This document shows positions 1-11,693 of a DNA stretch of 64,000 bases, piece by piece. A program made the translations under genes and the position numbers. Numbering within the stretch: the first letter of the stretch is position 1; each line of letters begins with the position of its first letter. The stretch is from Pelomonas caseinilytica (GTDB lineage Bacteria > Pseudomonadota > Gammaproteobacteria > Burkholderiales > Burkholderiaceae_C): contig NZ_JAJTWT010000001.1 of the NCBI RefSeq assembly GCF_021353235.1, forward strand, positions 310,001-374,000, given 5' to 3'. The notes beneath the pieces were generated by a model. The model was given only the letters and a program-made list of their open reading frames with translations, made no database searches and had not been told where the DNA came from.

Positions 1-986
1 GTCGGGAAATGCTCGACCAGGAAGGCTTCGCCCAGGTGGGTGGCGTCCAGCCACACGTGGTCGAGGCCGTGCTTTTTCATCTCGAAGTCGATGGCACGGG
101 CGACGATGTCGCGCGGCGCCAGCTCCATGCGGGCGTCGTGCGCGGCCATGAAGCGCGTGCCATCGGGCAGCTTGAGGTGGCCCCCTTCGCCGCGCAAGGC
201 CTCGGTGATCAGGAAGCCGCGGTCCTGCGGATGGGCGTTGGGCACGTACAGGCAGGTCGGGTGGAACTGGATGAACTCCATGTTGGCCACCCGACAGCCC
301 GCCCGCCAGGCCATGGCGATGCCGTCGCCGGTGGAGGTGTCGGGGTTGGTGGTGTAGCGGTAGACCTTGCCGGCCCCGCCCGTGGCCAGCACGACGGCCC
401 GCGCGGCCAGGGTCTCGACGCGCTGGGCGTCGATGTCCAGCGCGTAGACGCCATAGACCCGCGACGGCTCGTCGCGCTGCACGTGGCGCGAGGTGATCAG
501 GTCCACCGCCATCCAGCGCTCGCGCAGGCTGATGTTGGGATGCTGGCGGGCCAGCGACAGCAACTGGTCGTGGATGGCCTTGCCCGTGGCGTCGGCCGCA
601 TGGGCGATGCGCCGCACGGCATGGCCGCCCTCGCGGGTGAGGTGCAGGCCCAGCGGCCCGGTGTCGTCGGTCGTGAAGGGCACGCCCTGCCCGACGAGCC
701 AGCCCACGGCCGCGGCGCTGCGCTCGGCGATGAAGCGGGCCGCCGCCTCGTCGACGAGGCCGGCACCGGCTTCCTGGGTGTCGCGCACATGGCTCTCAAT
801 GGAGTCGTCGCTGCCCAGCACGCCGACGATGCCGCCCTGGGCCCAGGCGGTGGCGGCTTCGTCGAGCTGGCGCTTGGCCAGCACGACCACGGGCACGGTA
901 TCGGCCAGGTGCAGGGCGACGGTGAGGCCGGCCAGGCCGGCGCCAATGATGACGACCGGGGCGTCAAGCGGGGGGGCTGCAGTCAT
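1..986 (-). CDS. nadB: L-aspartate oxidase, 3' end beyond the window
   Basis: Catalyses FAD-dependent oxidation of L-aspartate to iminoaspartate, the first step of de novo NAD synthesis, in the cytoplasm. Reading leftward from the ATG at 986 gives 328 uninterrupted codons, so about 60% of the usual ~530 residues is present and the rest lies off the left edge. The N-terminal dinucleotide-binding motif GAGLAG is at residues 15-20, and family motifs AQGGI, ATGGAGKVY and QFHPT follow in order. It is divergent from the phosphotransferase gene. A -10-like box sits 8 bases before the ATG, and no Shine-Dalgarno sequence is visible. Confidence 0.95.
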   Translation of the reverse strand, partial: MTAAPPLDAPVVIIGAGLAGLTVALHLADTVPVVVLAKRQLDEAATAWAQGGIVGVLGSDDSIESHVRDTQEAGAGLVDEAAARFIAERSAAAVGWLVGQGVPFTTDDTGPLGLHLTREGGHAVRRIAHAADATGKAIHDQLLSLARQHPNISLRERWMAVDLITSRHVQRDEPSRVYGVYALDIDAQRVETLAARAVVLATGGAGKVYRYTTNPDTSTGDGIAMAWRAGCRVANMEFIQFHPTCLYVPNAHPQDRGFLITEALRGEGGHLKLPDGTRFMAAHDARMELAPRDIVARAIDFEMKKHGLDHVWLDATHLGEAFLVEHFP

Positions 987-994
987 GGCCCGGC

Positions 995-1000
995 ATTGTC
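995..1000 (-). promoter_or_regulatory. -10-like box abutting nadB start
   Basis: GACAAT on the minus strand ends 8 bases before the nadB ATG, so initiation 6-7 bases downstream would fall within about two bases of the start codon. No convincing -35 is visible. The same arrangement recurs before moaE, dinB and others in this window. Confidence 0.4.
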
Positions 1001-1038
1001 CTGCACGCGAGGCCGCACAATGCCGGCCCGGATTTGCC

Positions 1039-2229
1039 ATGACGACGCCCTTCCCTCCCCGGATCGCCACCCTGGTGCTGCTGGACGCCAGTGGCCGCCT
1101 GCTCGGCGCCCTGCCGCCCTTCGAGGCCGCCACGCCGTGGTGGAACCACGTCGAGCCCCTGGTGGAGGCCGCGGCGCAGCGCCATGGCCTGCGCGTCACG
1201 GTGCTGCGCCTGCTCCGCGCCGAGCGCCACCATCCGCCTGGTGGCGCCGTCAGCTACCTGGCCGAATGCGACGGCGGCGCGCCGGACGCGCTGGCTCCGT
1301 GGGACGGCGGGCTGGACGAGCAGCCGCTGCGCATGCGCTGGGCACGGCCCGGCGGCCCGCGGGCCGATCTCGACTGGGCGGTAGCCGCCCTGCGCCGGCA
1401 AGGCCTGGCCCCGGACGGCGAGCCCCGGCAACTGCGCAGCTGGAACCTCTCCAGCGTCTGGCGGCTGCCACCGTACTGGCTCAAGGCCGTGCCGCCCTTC
1501 TTCGCCCACGAGGGCCCGCTGCTGGCCGCGCTGCAGGCCGAGGCCGTGCCCCGGCTGGTGGCCCATGACGCCGGCCGGCTGCTGCTGGCGCCCGCCGCGG
1601 GCGAGGACCGCTACGGCGCGCCGCCCGACGAGTGCGAGGCCATGATCGACCTCCTCGTCGACCTGCAGCACCGCTGGGCGCCACGCCTGGACGAACTGCT
1701 GGCCCTGGGCCTGCCCGACTGGCGCGCCCAGGCCTTCGGCCGCGCGCTCGCCGAGCTGCTGCCGCGCATCGCCCTGCCGGCGGAAGACCGCGCAACGCTC
1801 GCCGCCTTCTCGGCGGCCCTGCCCGCCCACTTCGCGCGCCTGGCCGCCTGCGGCCTGCCCGACACCCTGCTGCATGGCGACTTCCACCCCGGCAACTTCG
1901 TCGGCGACGGCCGGCGGCTGACCCTGCTGGACTGGGGCGACGCCGGCATCGGCCATCCGCTGCTGGACCAGTCCGCCATGCTGACGCCGCAGTCCAGCGC
2001 CAGCGAACGGCGGCTGCGAGCCCATTGGGCCGCGGCCTGGCGGCGGCGCCACCCGGGGGCCGACATCGAGGCCGCCACCCGCCTGGTCGAGCCCCTGGCC
2101 GCCCTGCGCCGCGCCGTCATCTACCAGCGTTTCGTCGACGCCATCGAGCCGGCCGAACGGCCTTACCACCAGGACGACGTGCCGGACTTCCTGCGGCTGG
2201 CGGCGTTGCTGCTTCGCGCCCCCCGCTGA
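1039..2229 (+). CDS. aminoglycoside-phosphotransferase-fold kinase family protein
   Basis: A 396-residue protein whose C-terminal two thirds has the APH/choline-kinase fold. The catalytic loop HGDFHPGNF is near residue 277 and the metal-binding DWGDAG near residue 298; a lysine and a glutamate (YWLKAV, HEGPLL) fit the ATP-anchoring positions. The first ~100 residues, starting MTTPFPPR, are a separate domain I do not recognise. The substrate cannot be read from the sequence; APH-fold proteins phosphorylate small alcohols, amines or antibiotics, so resistance should not be assumed. The ATG at 1039 is chosen because an upstream extension would run into the divergent nadB promoter. Confidence 0.8.
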   Translation: MTTPFPPRIATLVLLDASGRLLGALPPFEAATPWWNHVEPLVEAAAQRHGLRVTVLRLLRAERHHPPGGAVSYLAECDGGAPDALAPWDGGLDEQPLRMRWARPGGPRADLDWAVAALRRQGLAPDGEPRQLRSWNLSSVWRLPPYWLKAVPPFFAHEGPLLAALQAEAVPRLVAHDAGRLLLAPAAGEDRYGAPPDECEAMIDLLVDLQHRWAPRLDELLALGLPDWRAQAFGRALAELLPRIALPAEDRATLAAFSAALPAHFARLAACGLPDTLLHGDFHPGNFVGDGRRLTLLDWGDAGIGHPLLDQSAMLTPQSSASERRLRAHWAAAWRRRHPGADIEAATRLVEPLAALRRAVIYQRFVDAIEPAERPYHQDDVPDFLRLAALLLRAPR

Positions 2230-2279
2230 ACGCTATGCTGCGCGCCGGGCGGGGGACACCGCCCGCAGGGAGAGACATC

Positions 2280-4271
2280 ATGAGCACGCTCTGCGCTCGC
2301 GCAGCCGCCCTCGCCAGCCTGCTGTGGGCGCTGGCCGCCCACGCCGCACCACCGCCGGCGGAGGTTTTCTTCAAGGACGCCGCCATCGCCGACGCCGTCC
2401 TGTCGCCGTCGGGCCGCAAGCTGGCGATCAGGAGCACGTTCGGCCAGGCCCGCATCGGCCTTGCCGTCGTCGACCTCGGGCCCGGCGGCAAGCCGTCGCG
2501 CACCGCCCAGTTCCGCGACGGCGATGTGTCGCAGGTGCACTGGGTGAACGACGACCGGCTGCTCTTCAGCGTCGTCGACCTGTCCGACGGCAGCGGCCGC
2601 CCGAATGGCGCCCCGGGCCTCTTCGCCGTCGATCCAAACGGCGAGAACATGCGGCTCCTGGTGCGCCGGCAGGGCCGGCCCTTCATCACCGACGGGCGCG
2701 AGGACCGCACCCTCGACTGGAACCACCGCCTGCTGCGAGTGCCGCGGCCTCAGAGCGGCGCGGCCAACGAGGAGGTGCTGATCGCCAACGTGTCCCTCGA
2801 CGAGCATCACTACCAGAGGCCGCTGTGGCTGAACACCCGCACGGGCCGCACCCGGTCGACCGGGGTCGACATCCCGCCCGACACGGTGGGCTGGCTGACC
2901 GATGGGCGCGGCGAACTGCGTGTCGCGTTGACCGCGCATGCCGGACGGCGCGGCGCCCTGTGGCGGACACCCGGCGCCCAGGCGTGGCAGCCCCTGTTCG
3001 ACAGCGGCGTACTCGACCAGCCCTTCGCGGTGCACGCGGTGGACGATGCCGGCAACCTCTACGTGACCCGGACCCAGGGCCCGGCTGGCGAGCGGGTGCT
3101 GAGCCGTTATGACTTCGAGCGCAAGGCGCCCGCCGCGGAACCCCTGGTCGTCACACCGGGTTTCGACTTCCAGGGCGGGGTGCTGGCGGACGCAGCCGGC
3201 GAGGCGCTGGGCGTGCGCGCCTTCACGGACGCCGAGACCACGGTCTGGCGCCATGCCGGCATGCAGGCCCTGCAGAAGGCGGCGGACGAGCGCCTGCCCG
3301 GGCGCGTCAACCGGATCACCTGCCGGCGCTGCGGCGCGGCCGACATGGTGGCCCTGGTGCTCTCCTACAACGACCGCGAGCCGGGCGAGTTATGGCTCTA
3401 CCAGGCCCAGCCCGAGGGCGAGCCGGCATGGCGCCCGGTCGGCCGCGTGCGCCCCGACGTCGTTCCGGCCGACATGGCTCGCCAGGACCTGCAGCGCATC
3501 GCCGCCCGCGATGGCCGCGACCTGCCGGTGTGGATCACCCGCGGGCCGCCGCCCGAAGGCCCCTTGCCCGCCGTCGTGCTGGTCCATGGCGGCCCCTGGG
3601 TGCGGGGCAACGTCTGGGGCTGGCATTCCATGGCGCAGTTCCTCGCCTCGCGGGGCTACGTCGTCATCGAGCCGGAATTCCGCGGCAGCACCGGCTATGG
3701 CGACGTGCATTTCCGCGCCGGCTTCAAGCAGTGGGGCCAGGCCATGCAGGACGACGTGGCCGACGCCTTGCGTTGGGCCCGGCGGCAGGGCATCGCCAGC
3801 GACAAGGCCTGCATCGCGGGCGCCAGCTACGGCGGCTACAGCACGCTGATGGGACTGGTACGCGACCCCGAGCTCTACCGCTGCGGCGTCGCCTGGCTGG
3901 CCGTCGCCGACCTGGAGCTGATGTTGGCCGGGAGTTGGTGGGTCGACGACGACACCGGCAGCTCGGCACGCAAGTACACCCTGCCCGAGATGATCGGCGA
4001 CCGCGAGAAGGACGCCGACATGATCGCCGCCAACTCACCGCTGCGGCAGGCGTCGCGCATCAAGGCCCCCTTGATGCTGGCCTACGGCGAGGCCGACCGG
4101 CGCGTGCCGCTGGTGCATGGCGAGCGCCTGCGCAAGGCGCTGCGGGAGGCGGGCAACGAGCCGGACTGGGTCACCTACCCCGGCGAAGGCCATGGCTTCG
4201 GCGTGCTCAAGAACCGCATCGACTTCGCCCAGCGCATGGAGGCCTTCCTGGCCAGGCACCTGAAGGAGTGA
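2280..4271 (+). CDS. S9 family (prolyl oligopeptidase-like) peptidase, exported
   Basis: Serine peptidase of clan SC that cleaves short peptides. The 663-residue protein begins with a signal peptide (hydrophobic ASLLWALAAHA then AAPPP), so it is probably periplasmic. A beta-propeller-like region fills about residues 25-400 and the alpha/beta hydrolase domain follows. The triad is visible: Ser in GASYGGY near residue 513, Asp in GEADRRVP near 602 and His in EGHGFG near 637. A GGGAGAG-like ribosome site lies just before the ATG at 2280. It is 50 bases after the kinase gene and converges on the desaturase gene. Acyl-aminoacyl peptidase or dipeptidyl peptidase activity are both possible. Confidence 0.88.
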   Translation: MSTLCARAAALASLLWALAAHAAPPPAEVFFKDAAIADAVLSPSGRKLAIRSTFGQARIGLAVVDLGPGGKPSRTAQFRDGDVSQVHWVNDDRLLFSVVDLSDGSGRPNGAPGLFAVDPNGENMRLLVRRQGRPFITDGREDRTLDWNHRLLRVPRPQSGAANEEVLIANVSLDEHHYQRPLWLNTRTGRTRSTGVDIPPDTVGWLTDGRGELRVALTAHAGRRGALWRTPGAQAWQPLFDSGVLDQPFAVHAVDDAGNLYVTRTQGPAGERVLSRYDFERKAPAAEPLVVTPGFDFQGGVLADAAGEALGVRAFTDAETTVWRHAGMQALQKAADERLPGRVNRITCRRCGAADMVALVLSYNDREPGELWLYQAQPEGEPAWRPVGRVRPDVVPADMARQDLQRIAARDGRDLPVWITRGPPPEGPLPAVVLVHGGPWVRGNVWGWHSMAQFLASRGYVVIEPEFRGSTGYGDVHFRAGFKQWGQAMQDDVADALRWARRQGIASDKACIAGASYGGYSTLMGLVRDPELYRCGVAWLAVADLELMLAGSWWVDDDTGSSARKYTLPEMIGDREKDADMIAANSPLRQASRIKAPLMLAYGEADRRVPLVHGERLRKALREAGNEPDWVTYPGEGHGFGVLKNRIDFAQRMEAFLARHLKE

Positions 4272-4283
4272 CCGCCGGGCGGG

Positions 4284-5174
4284 TCAACCCTTGAAGCCGT
4301 TCCCATGCCGCCGCCACTCCGGCGGCTTCCACAGGTGGGCCAGCCGCAGGCCCCAGGTCTTCTCCCGGGCCATGTCGCGGAACATGGCCCGCCATTCGTG
4401 CGCATTCAGCCAGAAGAGGTTGTGCGTCGGGAAGGGGTGCTCCAGGCCGTAGTCCACCGGCTCCTCCTCGGGCACGAACGTGCCGAAGAGGCGGTCGAAG
4501 ACGATGAGCGTGCCGCCGAAGTTGCGGTCCATGTACTGCGGGTTGCGGCCGTGGTGGGCCCGATGGTGCGAGGGCGTGTTGAAGACGAACTCGAACCAGC
4601 GCGGCATGCGGTCCACCCAGGTCGTGTGGACGAAGAACTGGTAGCCGAGGTTGAGCGACAGCGCGAACAGCACCCAGCGCGGCTCGAAGCCCAGCCACAC
4701 CGCCGGCAGGTAGAACAGCCAGTTGCCGGCTATTGGGTAGAACCAGCTCTGCCGCAGCGCCGTGCCGAAGTTCATCTTCTCGGAGCCGTGGTGCACGACG
4801 TGGGCGCACCAGAACCAGCGGATGCGGTGGCTGGCGCGGTGGAAGCCGTAGTACAGCAACTCCACGAACAGGAAGAGCCCAAGGAAGCGCAGCGGCGTGA
4901 CCTCGATGGTGAAGAGGCGATGGTCGTAGACCCAGCCCATGGCCGGCAGCACCAGCACGATCAGCAGGACGAGGTCGGTGACCAGATAGCTGCCGCCGCT
5001 GTTGAGGCTGTCGAAGCTGTCGCGCCAGTCGAAAACGCCCTTGTGGCGCAGGCGCCAGGCTTCCATCGCCAGGAAGACGGCGAAGACGGGCGACAGCATC
5101 AGGAGGGTGAGGTCGCGCCAGTCGAAATGGCGGTGGTAGAGATCGAGCAGCAGGTCCATCGGCGACGCATCCAT
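4284..5174 (-). CDS. sterol desaturase / fatty acid hydroxylase family membrane protein
   Basis: Integral membrane di-iron oxygenase family, about 296 residues. The three histidine clusters of the fatty-acid hydroxylase superfamily are present: HRASH, HVVHH and HRAHH, the last followed by the typical NPQYMDRNFGG. Hydrophobic segments flank the clusters. The start at 5174 (MDASPMDLL) is preferred; a longer frame to 5246 would add 24 residues of low-complexity sequence not typical of the family. The lipid substrate is unknown; bacterial members act on fatty acids, carotenoids, hopanoids or ether lipids. It is divergent from the AraC regulator, which might control it. Confidence 0.85.
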   Translation of the reverse strand: MDASPMDLLLDLYHRHFDWRDLTLLMLSPVFAVFLAMEAWRLRHKGVFDWRDSFDSLNSGGSYLVTDLVLLIVLVLPAMGWVYDHRLFTIEVTPLRFLGLFLFVELLYYGFHRASHRIRWFWCAHVVHHGSEKMNFGTALRQSWFYPIAGNWLFYLPAVWLGFEPRWVLFALSLNLGYQFFVHTTWVDRMPRWFEFVFNTPSHHRAHHGRNPQYMDRNFGGTLIVFDRLFGTFVPEEEPVDYGLEHPFPTHNLFWLNAHEWRAMFRDMAREKTWGLRLAHLWKPPEWRRHGNGFKG

Positions 5175-5307
5175 GGCCAAGCCGCCATGGTGCGCCGATC
5201 CGGGCCCGGCGGCTTGACGGCCGAGCCCGGGTTTTTGACAAATCACGCCAATGCTGGCGTTATTCCCGCCGCGCCGGCCCGGCGGGCTCGGGCATCATGC
5301 GCCGCCC

Positions 5308-6297
5308 ATGGATGAGACCCGCGTCGCCGCCAGCTATGTCCAGCTGCTCTTCGAGCACATGGCCGCGCTGGGCCGTGCCGACGCGCTGGGGCCGCCGCCG
5401 GCGCCGTCCGAGGGTTTCGTCGCGCTCAGGCGCTGGCAGGCGCTGCTGCAGAAGGCCCGCGACCTCGACCCCGGCCCCAAGGCCACCTTCACGCTGCGGC
5501 TGGCGCGGGGCATCGCGCCGCGGCACTTCGGCGTGGTTGGCTTCGCGGCCCTGGCCTGCGGCACGCTGGGCGAGGCCTTGCAACGGCTGGAGCGCTACCA
5601 CCGCTCGGTCTACGACGTGAACGCGGCCCACGTCCACCCCTGCGCCGAGGGCCTGTGCATCGAGTGGGGCGTGGAGCGCGGCCGGCCCGGTGCCCTCGTC
5701 GACGAGACGGCCATCGCCGCCTTCGTGCAGCTCACGCGCGAGTTCACCGGCCGGCCGGTGCGGGCGCTGGCCGTGGACTTCGTCAATCCGCGGCCGGCCG
5801 AGTTGCGCCCCTACGAGGATTTCTTCGGCGGCCCGGTGCGCTTCGGCCAGCCGAGCACGCGGGTGGTGCTGTCGCCGCGCGACCTGGCCCTGCCGCTGCG
5901 CGGCGCCGACCCCGCCCTGCTGGCCTTGCTCGACGCCCAGGCCGAACGGCTGCTGCAGGAGGCCGCGGCCGTGGCCGAGCCGGTGGGCGTCTGGCGCCAG
6001 GCCCTGGTCGGGCTGATCCGCAGCGGCCGGACCTCGCTGCCCGACCTGGCGCTGAGCCTGCAGATGAGCCCCCGCAGCCTGCAGCGCCGCCTGGCCGCGC
6101 AGGGGCATAGCTTCCAGGCCTTGCTGTCCCAGACACGCCAGCAGCTCGCCGAGGCCTATCTGCGCGACGCCAACGTCGAGCTGGCCGAGGTGGCCCTGCT
6201 GCTGGGCTATTCCGAACAGAGCGCCTTCACGCGCGCCTTCCGGCAGTGGACCGGCCAGGCACCGCGGCAATGGCGCCGCCACCGGCAAGCCTCATGA
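5308..6297 (+). CDS. AraC family transcriptional regulator
   Basis: A 329-residue regulator with an N-terminal ligand-sensing region of the Arabinose_bd type found in OruR/GenR-like regulators, and a C-terminal double helix-turn-helix (about residues 235-325). The first helix-turn-helix reads DLALSLQMSPRSLQRRL and the second LAEVALLLGYSEQSAFTRAF, the classic AraC signature. Its last codons overlap the start of the DUF2804 gene by four bases (ATGA), so the two are translationally coupled. It is divergent from the desaturase gene. Likely targets are these neighbours, but no operator was identified. Confidence 0.9.
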   Translation: MDETRVAASYVQLLFEHMAALGRADALGPPPAPSEGFVALRRWQALLQKARDLDPGPKATFTLRLARGIAPRHFGVVGFAALACGTLGEALQRLERYHRSVYDVNAAHVHPCAEGLCIEWGVERGRPGALVDETAIAAFVQLTREFTGRPVRALAVDFVNPRPAELRPYEDFFGGPVRFGQPSTRVVLSPRDLALPLRGADPALLALLDAQAERLLQEAAAVAEPVGVWRQALVGLIRSGRTSLPDLALSLQMSPRSLQRRLAAQGHSFQALLSQTRQQLAEAYLRDANVELAEVALLLGYSEQSAFTRAFRQWTGQAPRQWRRHRQAS

Positions 6298-7280
6298 CCC
6301 CTGCCCCCGACCACGTCGTCACCCAGGGCGCGCCCGCCCACGGCCGCTACGCCGGCCGCATCACCCGCATCGACTGGGGGCCACTCCGGGCGCCCCGTGG
6401 CCGGCTGTGGCGCTGGCTGCACCACAAGCGCTGGCATTACGTGGGACTGGGCAACGAGCAACTCTTCATCGGCGTGGCCATCGTCGACGTCGGCTGGACC
6501 TGCACGGCCTTCGCCTACCTCTTCGACCGCCGCCGCCGCAGCCTGCTGGCCGACTGGAGCCAGGACGGCCTGCCGCGGCTGCAGGCCGGCGTGTCGGACG
6601 AGCCGCTGGCCGGCGCCCACAGCTGGTTCCGCGGCCCCGGTGCGCGGCTGAGCCTCGTCCACAGCGCCGCGCCAGACACCCTCGCCCTGGCGGTGGCCGT
6701 GCGCGGCCTGCACCTGGAGGCCGTCCTCGACCTGGGCTCGATGGCGCCGCCCCTGCTGGCCGTCGGCCCCATCGAGGGCGGCCTGGCCCATGCCACGCAG
6801 AAGACCACGGCCCTGCCGGTGCAGGGCTGGGCCGAGGCAGGCGGCGAGCGCTTCGACCTGGGCGGCGCCTGGGCCGCCATCGACGCCTCCAACGGCCTGC
6901 TCGCCCGCAAGACCGCGTGGCGCTGGGCCAGCGCGCATGCGCCGGACATCGGCTTCAACCTGCAGCAGGGCTATTTCGGTGGCCAGGAAAACCTGCTGTG
7001 GCTGGACGGCCGACCCATCCCCCTCGGGGCGGCGAGTTTCGCCTTCGACGCGGCGCAGCCGCTGCAGCCCTGGCGAGTACAGACCGACGATGGCCTGCTG
7101 GACCTCGTCTTCACGCCGGAGGGCGCACGCGCCCAGAACCGCGACCTGGGCATCGCCGCGAGCCGCTACGTGCAGCCCATCGGCAGGTTTTCGGGCATCG
7201 TCAGGGAATCCCCGGACGCGACACCGCGCCCGGTGTGTGACTTGCTTGGCGTCACCGAGGATCACGCCTCGCGGTGGTGA
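6294..7280 (+). CDS. DUF2804 domain-containing protein
   Basis: A 328-residue protein of the DUF2804 family, recognised by the hallmark motifs FDLGGAWAAIDASNG and KTAWRWAS in the centre and by a beta-rich layout without signal peptide or membrane helices. The biochemical role of the family is not established; distant resemblance to lipocalin-like (AttH/CrtC-type) barrels is possible. It overlaps the AraC gene by four bases. The pairing with an AraC regulator and a nearby lipid-type oxygenase suggests a lipid-related role, but that is only inference from neighbours. Confidence 0.8.
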   Translation: MTPAPDHVVTQGAPAHGRYAGRITRIDWGPLRAPRGRLWRWLHHKRWHYVGLGNEQLFIGVAIVDVGWTCTAFAYLFDRRRRSLLADWSQDGLPRLQAGVSDEPLAGAHSWFRGPGARLSLVHSAAPDTLALAVAVRGLHLEAVLDLGSMAPPLLAVGPIEGGLAHATQKTTALPVQGWAEAGGERFDLGGAWAAIDASNGLLARKTAWRWASAHAPDIGFNLQQGYFGGQENLLWLDGRPIPLGAASFAFDAAQPLQPWRVQTDDGLLDLVFTPEGARAQNRDLGIAASRYVQPIGRFSGIVRESPDATPRPVCDLLGVTEDHASRW

Positions 7281-7341
7281 CTACGGCTGGGTACAGTGTC
7301 GGGCTGCGCCAATCCGGTGCATGGGATGAACCGCTGCCACC

Positions 7342-8655
7342 GTGCCACATGAACTCCACCTCCGAGGTTTGATCGCTGCCCTGGCGCTGAGCCTGCTGGC
7401 GATCCTGGGGTTGGAGTTCATGCCGGACCGCCAGCTGGACCTGCTGGCGCCGGGCGCTGTCCACAACCTCTTCCTCGCCTCGCCGGCCCCCGCGGGAGCC
7501 GGTTCCCCGGTGCAGTGGGTCGACGCCCGCCGCCGGCACTGGCGCTGCCACTACACGGCGCCGGCGCCCTACGAGCCCTGCGGCATCACGCTGATGCTTT
7601 CGGGCAAGGACCCGGCGCGGGGCGTCGACCTGACGCGCCTGCGCACGCTGGAGCTGGACCTGGCCTACCGCGGCAGTTCGCCGCATGTGCGCGTGGCCAT
7701 CCGCAACTTCGACACGCGCTTCTCGCGCGCGGAAGACGCCAACAGCCCGCGCATCCACACCATCCACCTGCGCAGCCGCGACGTCCAGCAACCCGTGGTG
7801 CTGGACCTGGCGGAGCTGACGGTGCCGGAATGGTGGATCGCCCAGTACAACCTGCCGCGGGAGTTCAACCGCGCGCGGCTGGACAACGCCACCTCGATCA
7901 CCATCGACCTGCCCTCGGAACTGGCCGGCCACGAGCAGGACCTGGAGCTGCGCCGCCTCGTGCTGCGCGGCGACTGGTTCAATCGCGACGTCGCCTACCT
8001 GGCCGTGGTCTGCGCGTGGATGCTGGGCGCCGCGGCCATCGCCGTGCATCGGGGCACCGCACTGCGCCGGCGCTACCGGAGCCAGCAGCGGGAGATCGAC
8101 GCGCTGACGGCGCGCACCAGCGCACTGCGCGAGGAGCAGGACCGCCTGCGCCGGCTGGCAACCATCGACGAGCTGACCGGCGTCCTCAACCGCCGCGGCC
8201 TCGAAGCGGCCCTGGAAGACCTGGAGAGCCAACCCCAGGGCGTGGCGCTGGTGCTGCTGGACATCGACCACTTCAAGCGCATCAACGACCGCTGGGGCCA
8301 CACCGCCGGCGACGAGGTGCTGCGGCGGGTCGCGGCGATCGTCGCGGCCAACCTGCGCGCCCGCGACGTGATCGGCCGCTGGGGCGGCGAGGAGTTCCTC
8401 ATCGCCTGCCAGGGCCAGCATGTCGAGGACGCTGCCCACCTCGCCGAGAAGCTCCGCGAAAGCATTGAAAGCTCCTGCATCGACGCCAAGGGCCGCTTCG
8501 GCATCACCGCCAGCTTCGGCGTGGCGCTGGCGCCGCCCGGCACCTCCGCGCAACGCGCCTTCAAGCGCGCCGATGCGGCCCTCTACCGCGCCAAGTCAGC
8601 GGGCCGCAACCGGGTGGAAGTCGACACCGCCCACGACGCCGCCACCACGCTCTGA
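7342..8655 (+). CDS. membrane-anchored diguanylate cyclase (GGDEF)
   Basis: Makes cyclic di-GMP from two GTP. The 437-residue protein has an N-terminal transmembrane helix (about residues 8-28), an extracytoplasmic region to about residue 212, a second helix (DVAYLAVVCAWMLGAAAIAV), a short coiled coil and a C-terminal GGDEF domain. The active-site signature is GGEEF near residue 347, and an RxxD inhibitory site (RARD) lies exactly five residues before it, so product inhibition is expected. The GTG at 7342 is used because it precedes the first helix. The periplasmic region probably senses an unknown signal. It converges on clpB. Confidence 0.92.
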   Translation: MPHELHLRGLIAALALSLLAILGLEFMPDRQLDLLAPGAVHNLFLASPAPAGAGSPVQWVDARRRHWRCHYTAPAPYEPCGITLMLSGKDPARGVDLTRLRTLELDLAYRGSSPHVRVAIRNFDTRFSRAEDANSPRIHTIHLRSRDVQQPVVLDLAELTVPEWWIAQYNLPREFNRARLDNATSITIDLPSELAGHEQDLELRRLVLRGDWFNRDVAYLAVVCAWMLGAAAIAVHRGTALRRRYRSQQREIDALTARTSALREEQDRLRRLATIDELTGVLNRRGLEAALEDLESQPQGVALVLLDIDHFKRINDRWGHTAGDEVLRRVAAIVAANLRARDVIGRWGGEEFLIACQGQHVEDAAHLAEKLRESIESSCIDAKGRFGITASFGVALAPPGTSAQRAFKRADAALYRAKSAGRNRVEVDTAHDAATTL

Positions 8656-8674
8656 GCGCGGCGGCTGCCGCGGG

Positions 8675-11269
<2,595 letters not shown>

Positions 11270-11294
11270 GGTGGTAATCCTCCGGTTGCGAGAC

Positions 11295-11322
11295 AAGTGG
11301 GCGCCTGGCGGCGCTTTTCAAG
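11295..11322 (-). promoter_or_regulatory. sigma-32 (RpoH) type promoter of clpB
   Basis: On the minus strand a perfect heat-shock -35 CTTGAAA (11316-11322) is followed after 13 bases by GCCCACTT (11295-11302), which matches 6 of 8 positions of the CCCCATNT -10. The spacing is the one favoured by sigma-32, and a start about 19 bases before the ATG leaves room for the ribosome site. Confidence 0.8.
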
Positions 11323-11327
11323 TTGCG

Positions 11328-11693
11328 CTAAATCAAGGCCTGGATCAGTCGCATGCCCAGCCAGGCGGCCAGCAGGGAGCCTAGAACGTGAGCCAAGGTA
11401 TGGGCAAGGGCCATGCCCAGCTCGCCATGCCGCAGCAGCGCCAGCGATTCGCCGGAAAACGCCGAAAAGGTCGTCAGTCCGCCCAGGAAGCCCGTCACCA
11501 GCAGCAACTTGAGCAGCTCGTTGGGCTGGCGGCCGAACCACTCCAGCGCCATGCCGATCAGCAAGCCACCCACCAGGTTCACCAGCAGGGTGCCGAGCGG
11601 AAAGCCTGCCCAGCGGGTGTTGAACAGCAGGCCGGCCTGCCAGCGCGTGAGGGCGCCCAGGGCGGCGCCGATGGACACGGCCAGGGCGTTCAT
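11328..11693 (-). CDS. crcB: fluoride channel CrcB/Fluc
   Basis: Small dimeric membrane channel that exports fluoride. The 121-residue protein has four hydrophobic helices and the conserved motifs GALTRW near the N-terminus, GTLLVNLVGG in helix 2 and GFLGGLTTFSAFS in helix 3, the last carrying the phenylalanine/serine pore signature. It overlaps the end of moaE by four bases (ATGA), so it is probably translated from the moaE mRNA. No fluoride riboswitch fold was noticed before it, as expected for an internal operon gene. Confidence 0.93.
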   Translation of the reverse strand: MNALAVSIGAALGALTRWQAGLLFNTRWAGFPLGTLLVNLVGGLLIGMALEWFGRQPNELLKLLLVTGFLGGLTTFSAFSGESLALLRHGELGMALAHTLAHVLGSLLAAWLGMRLIQALI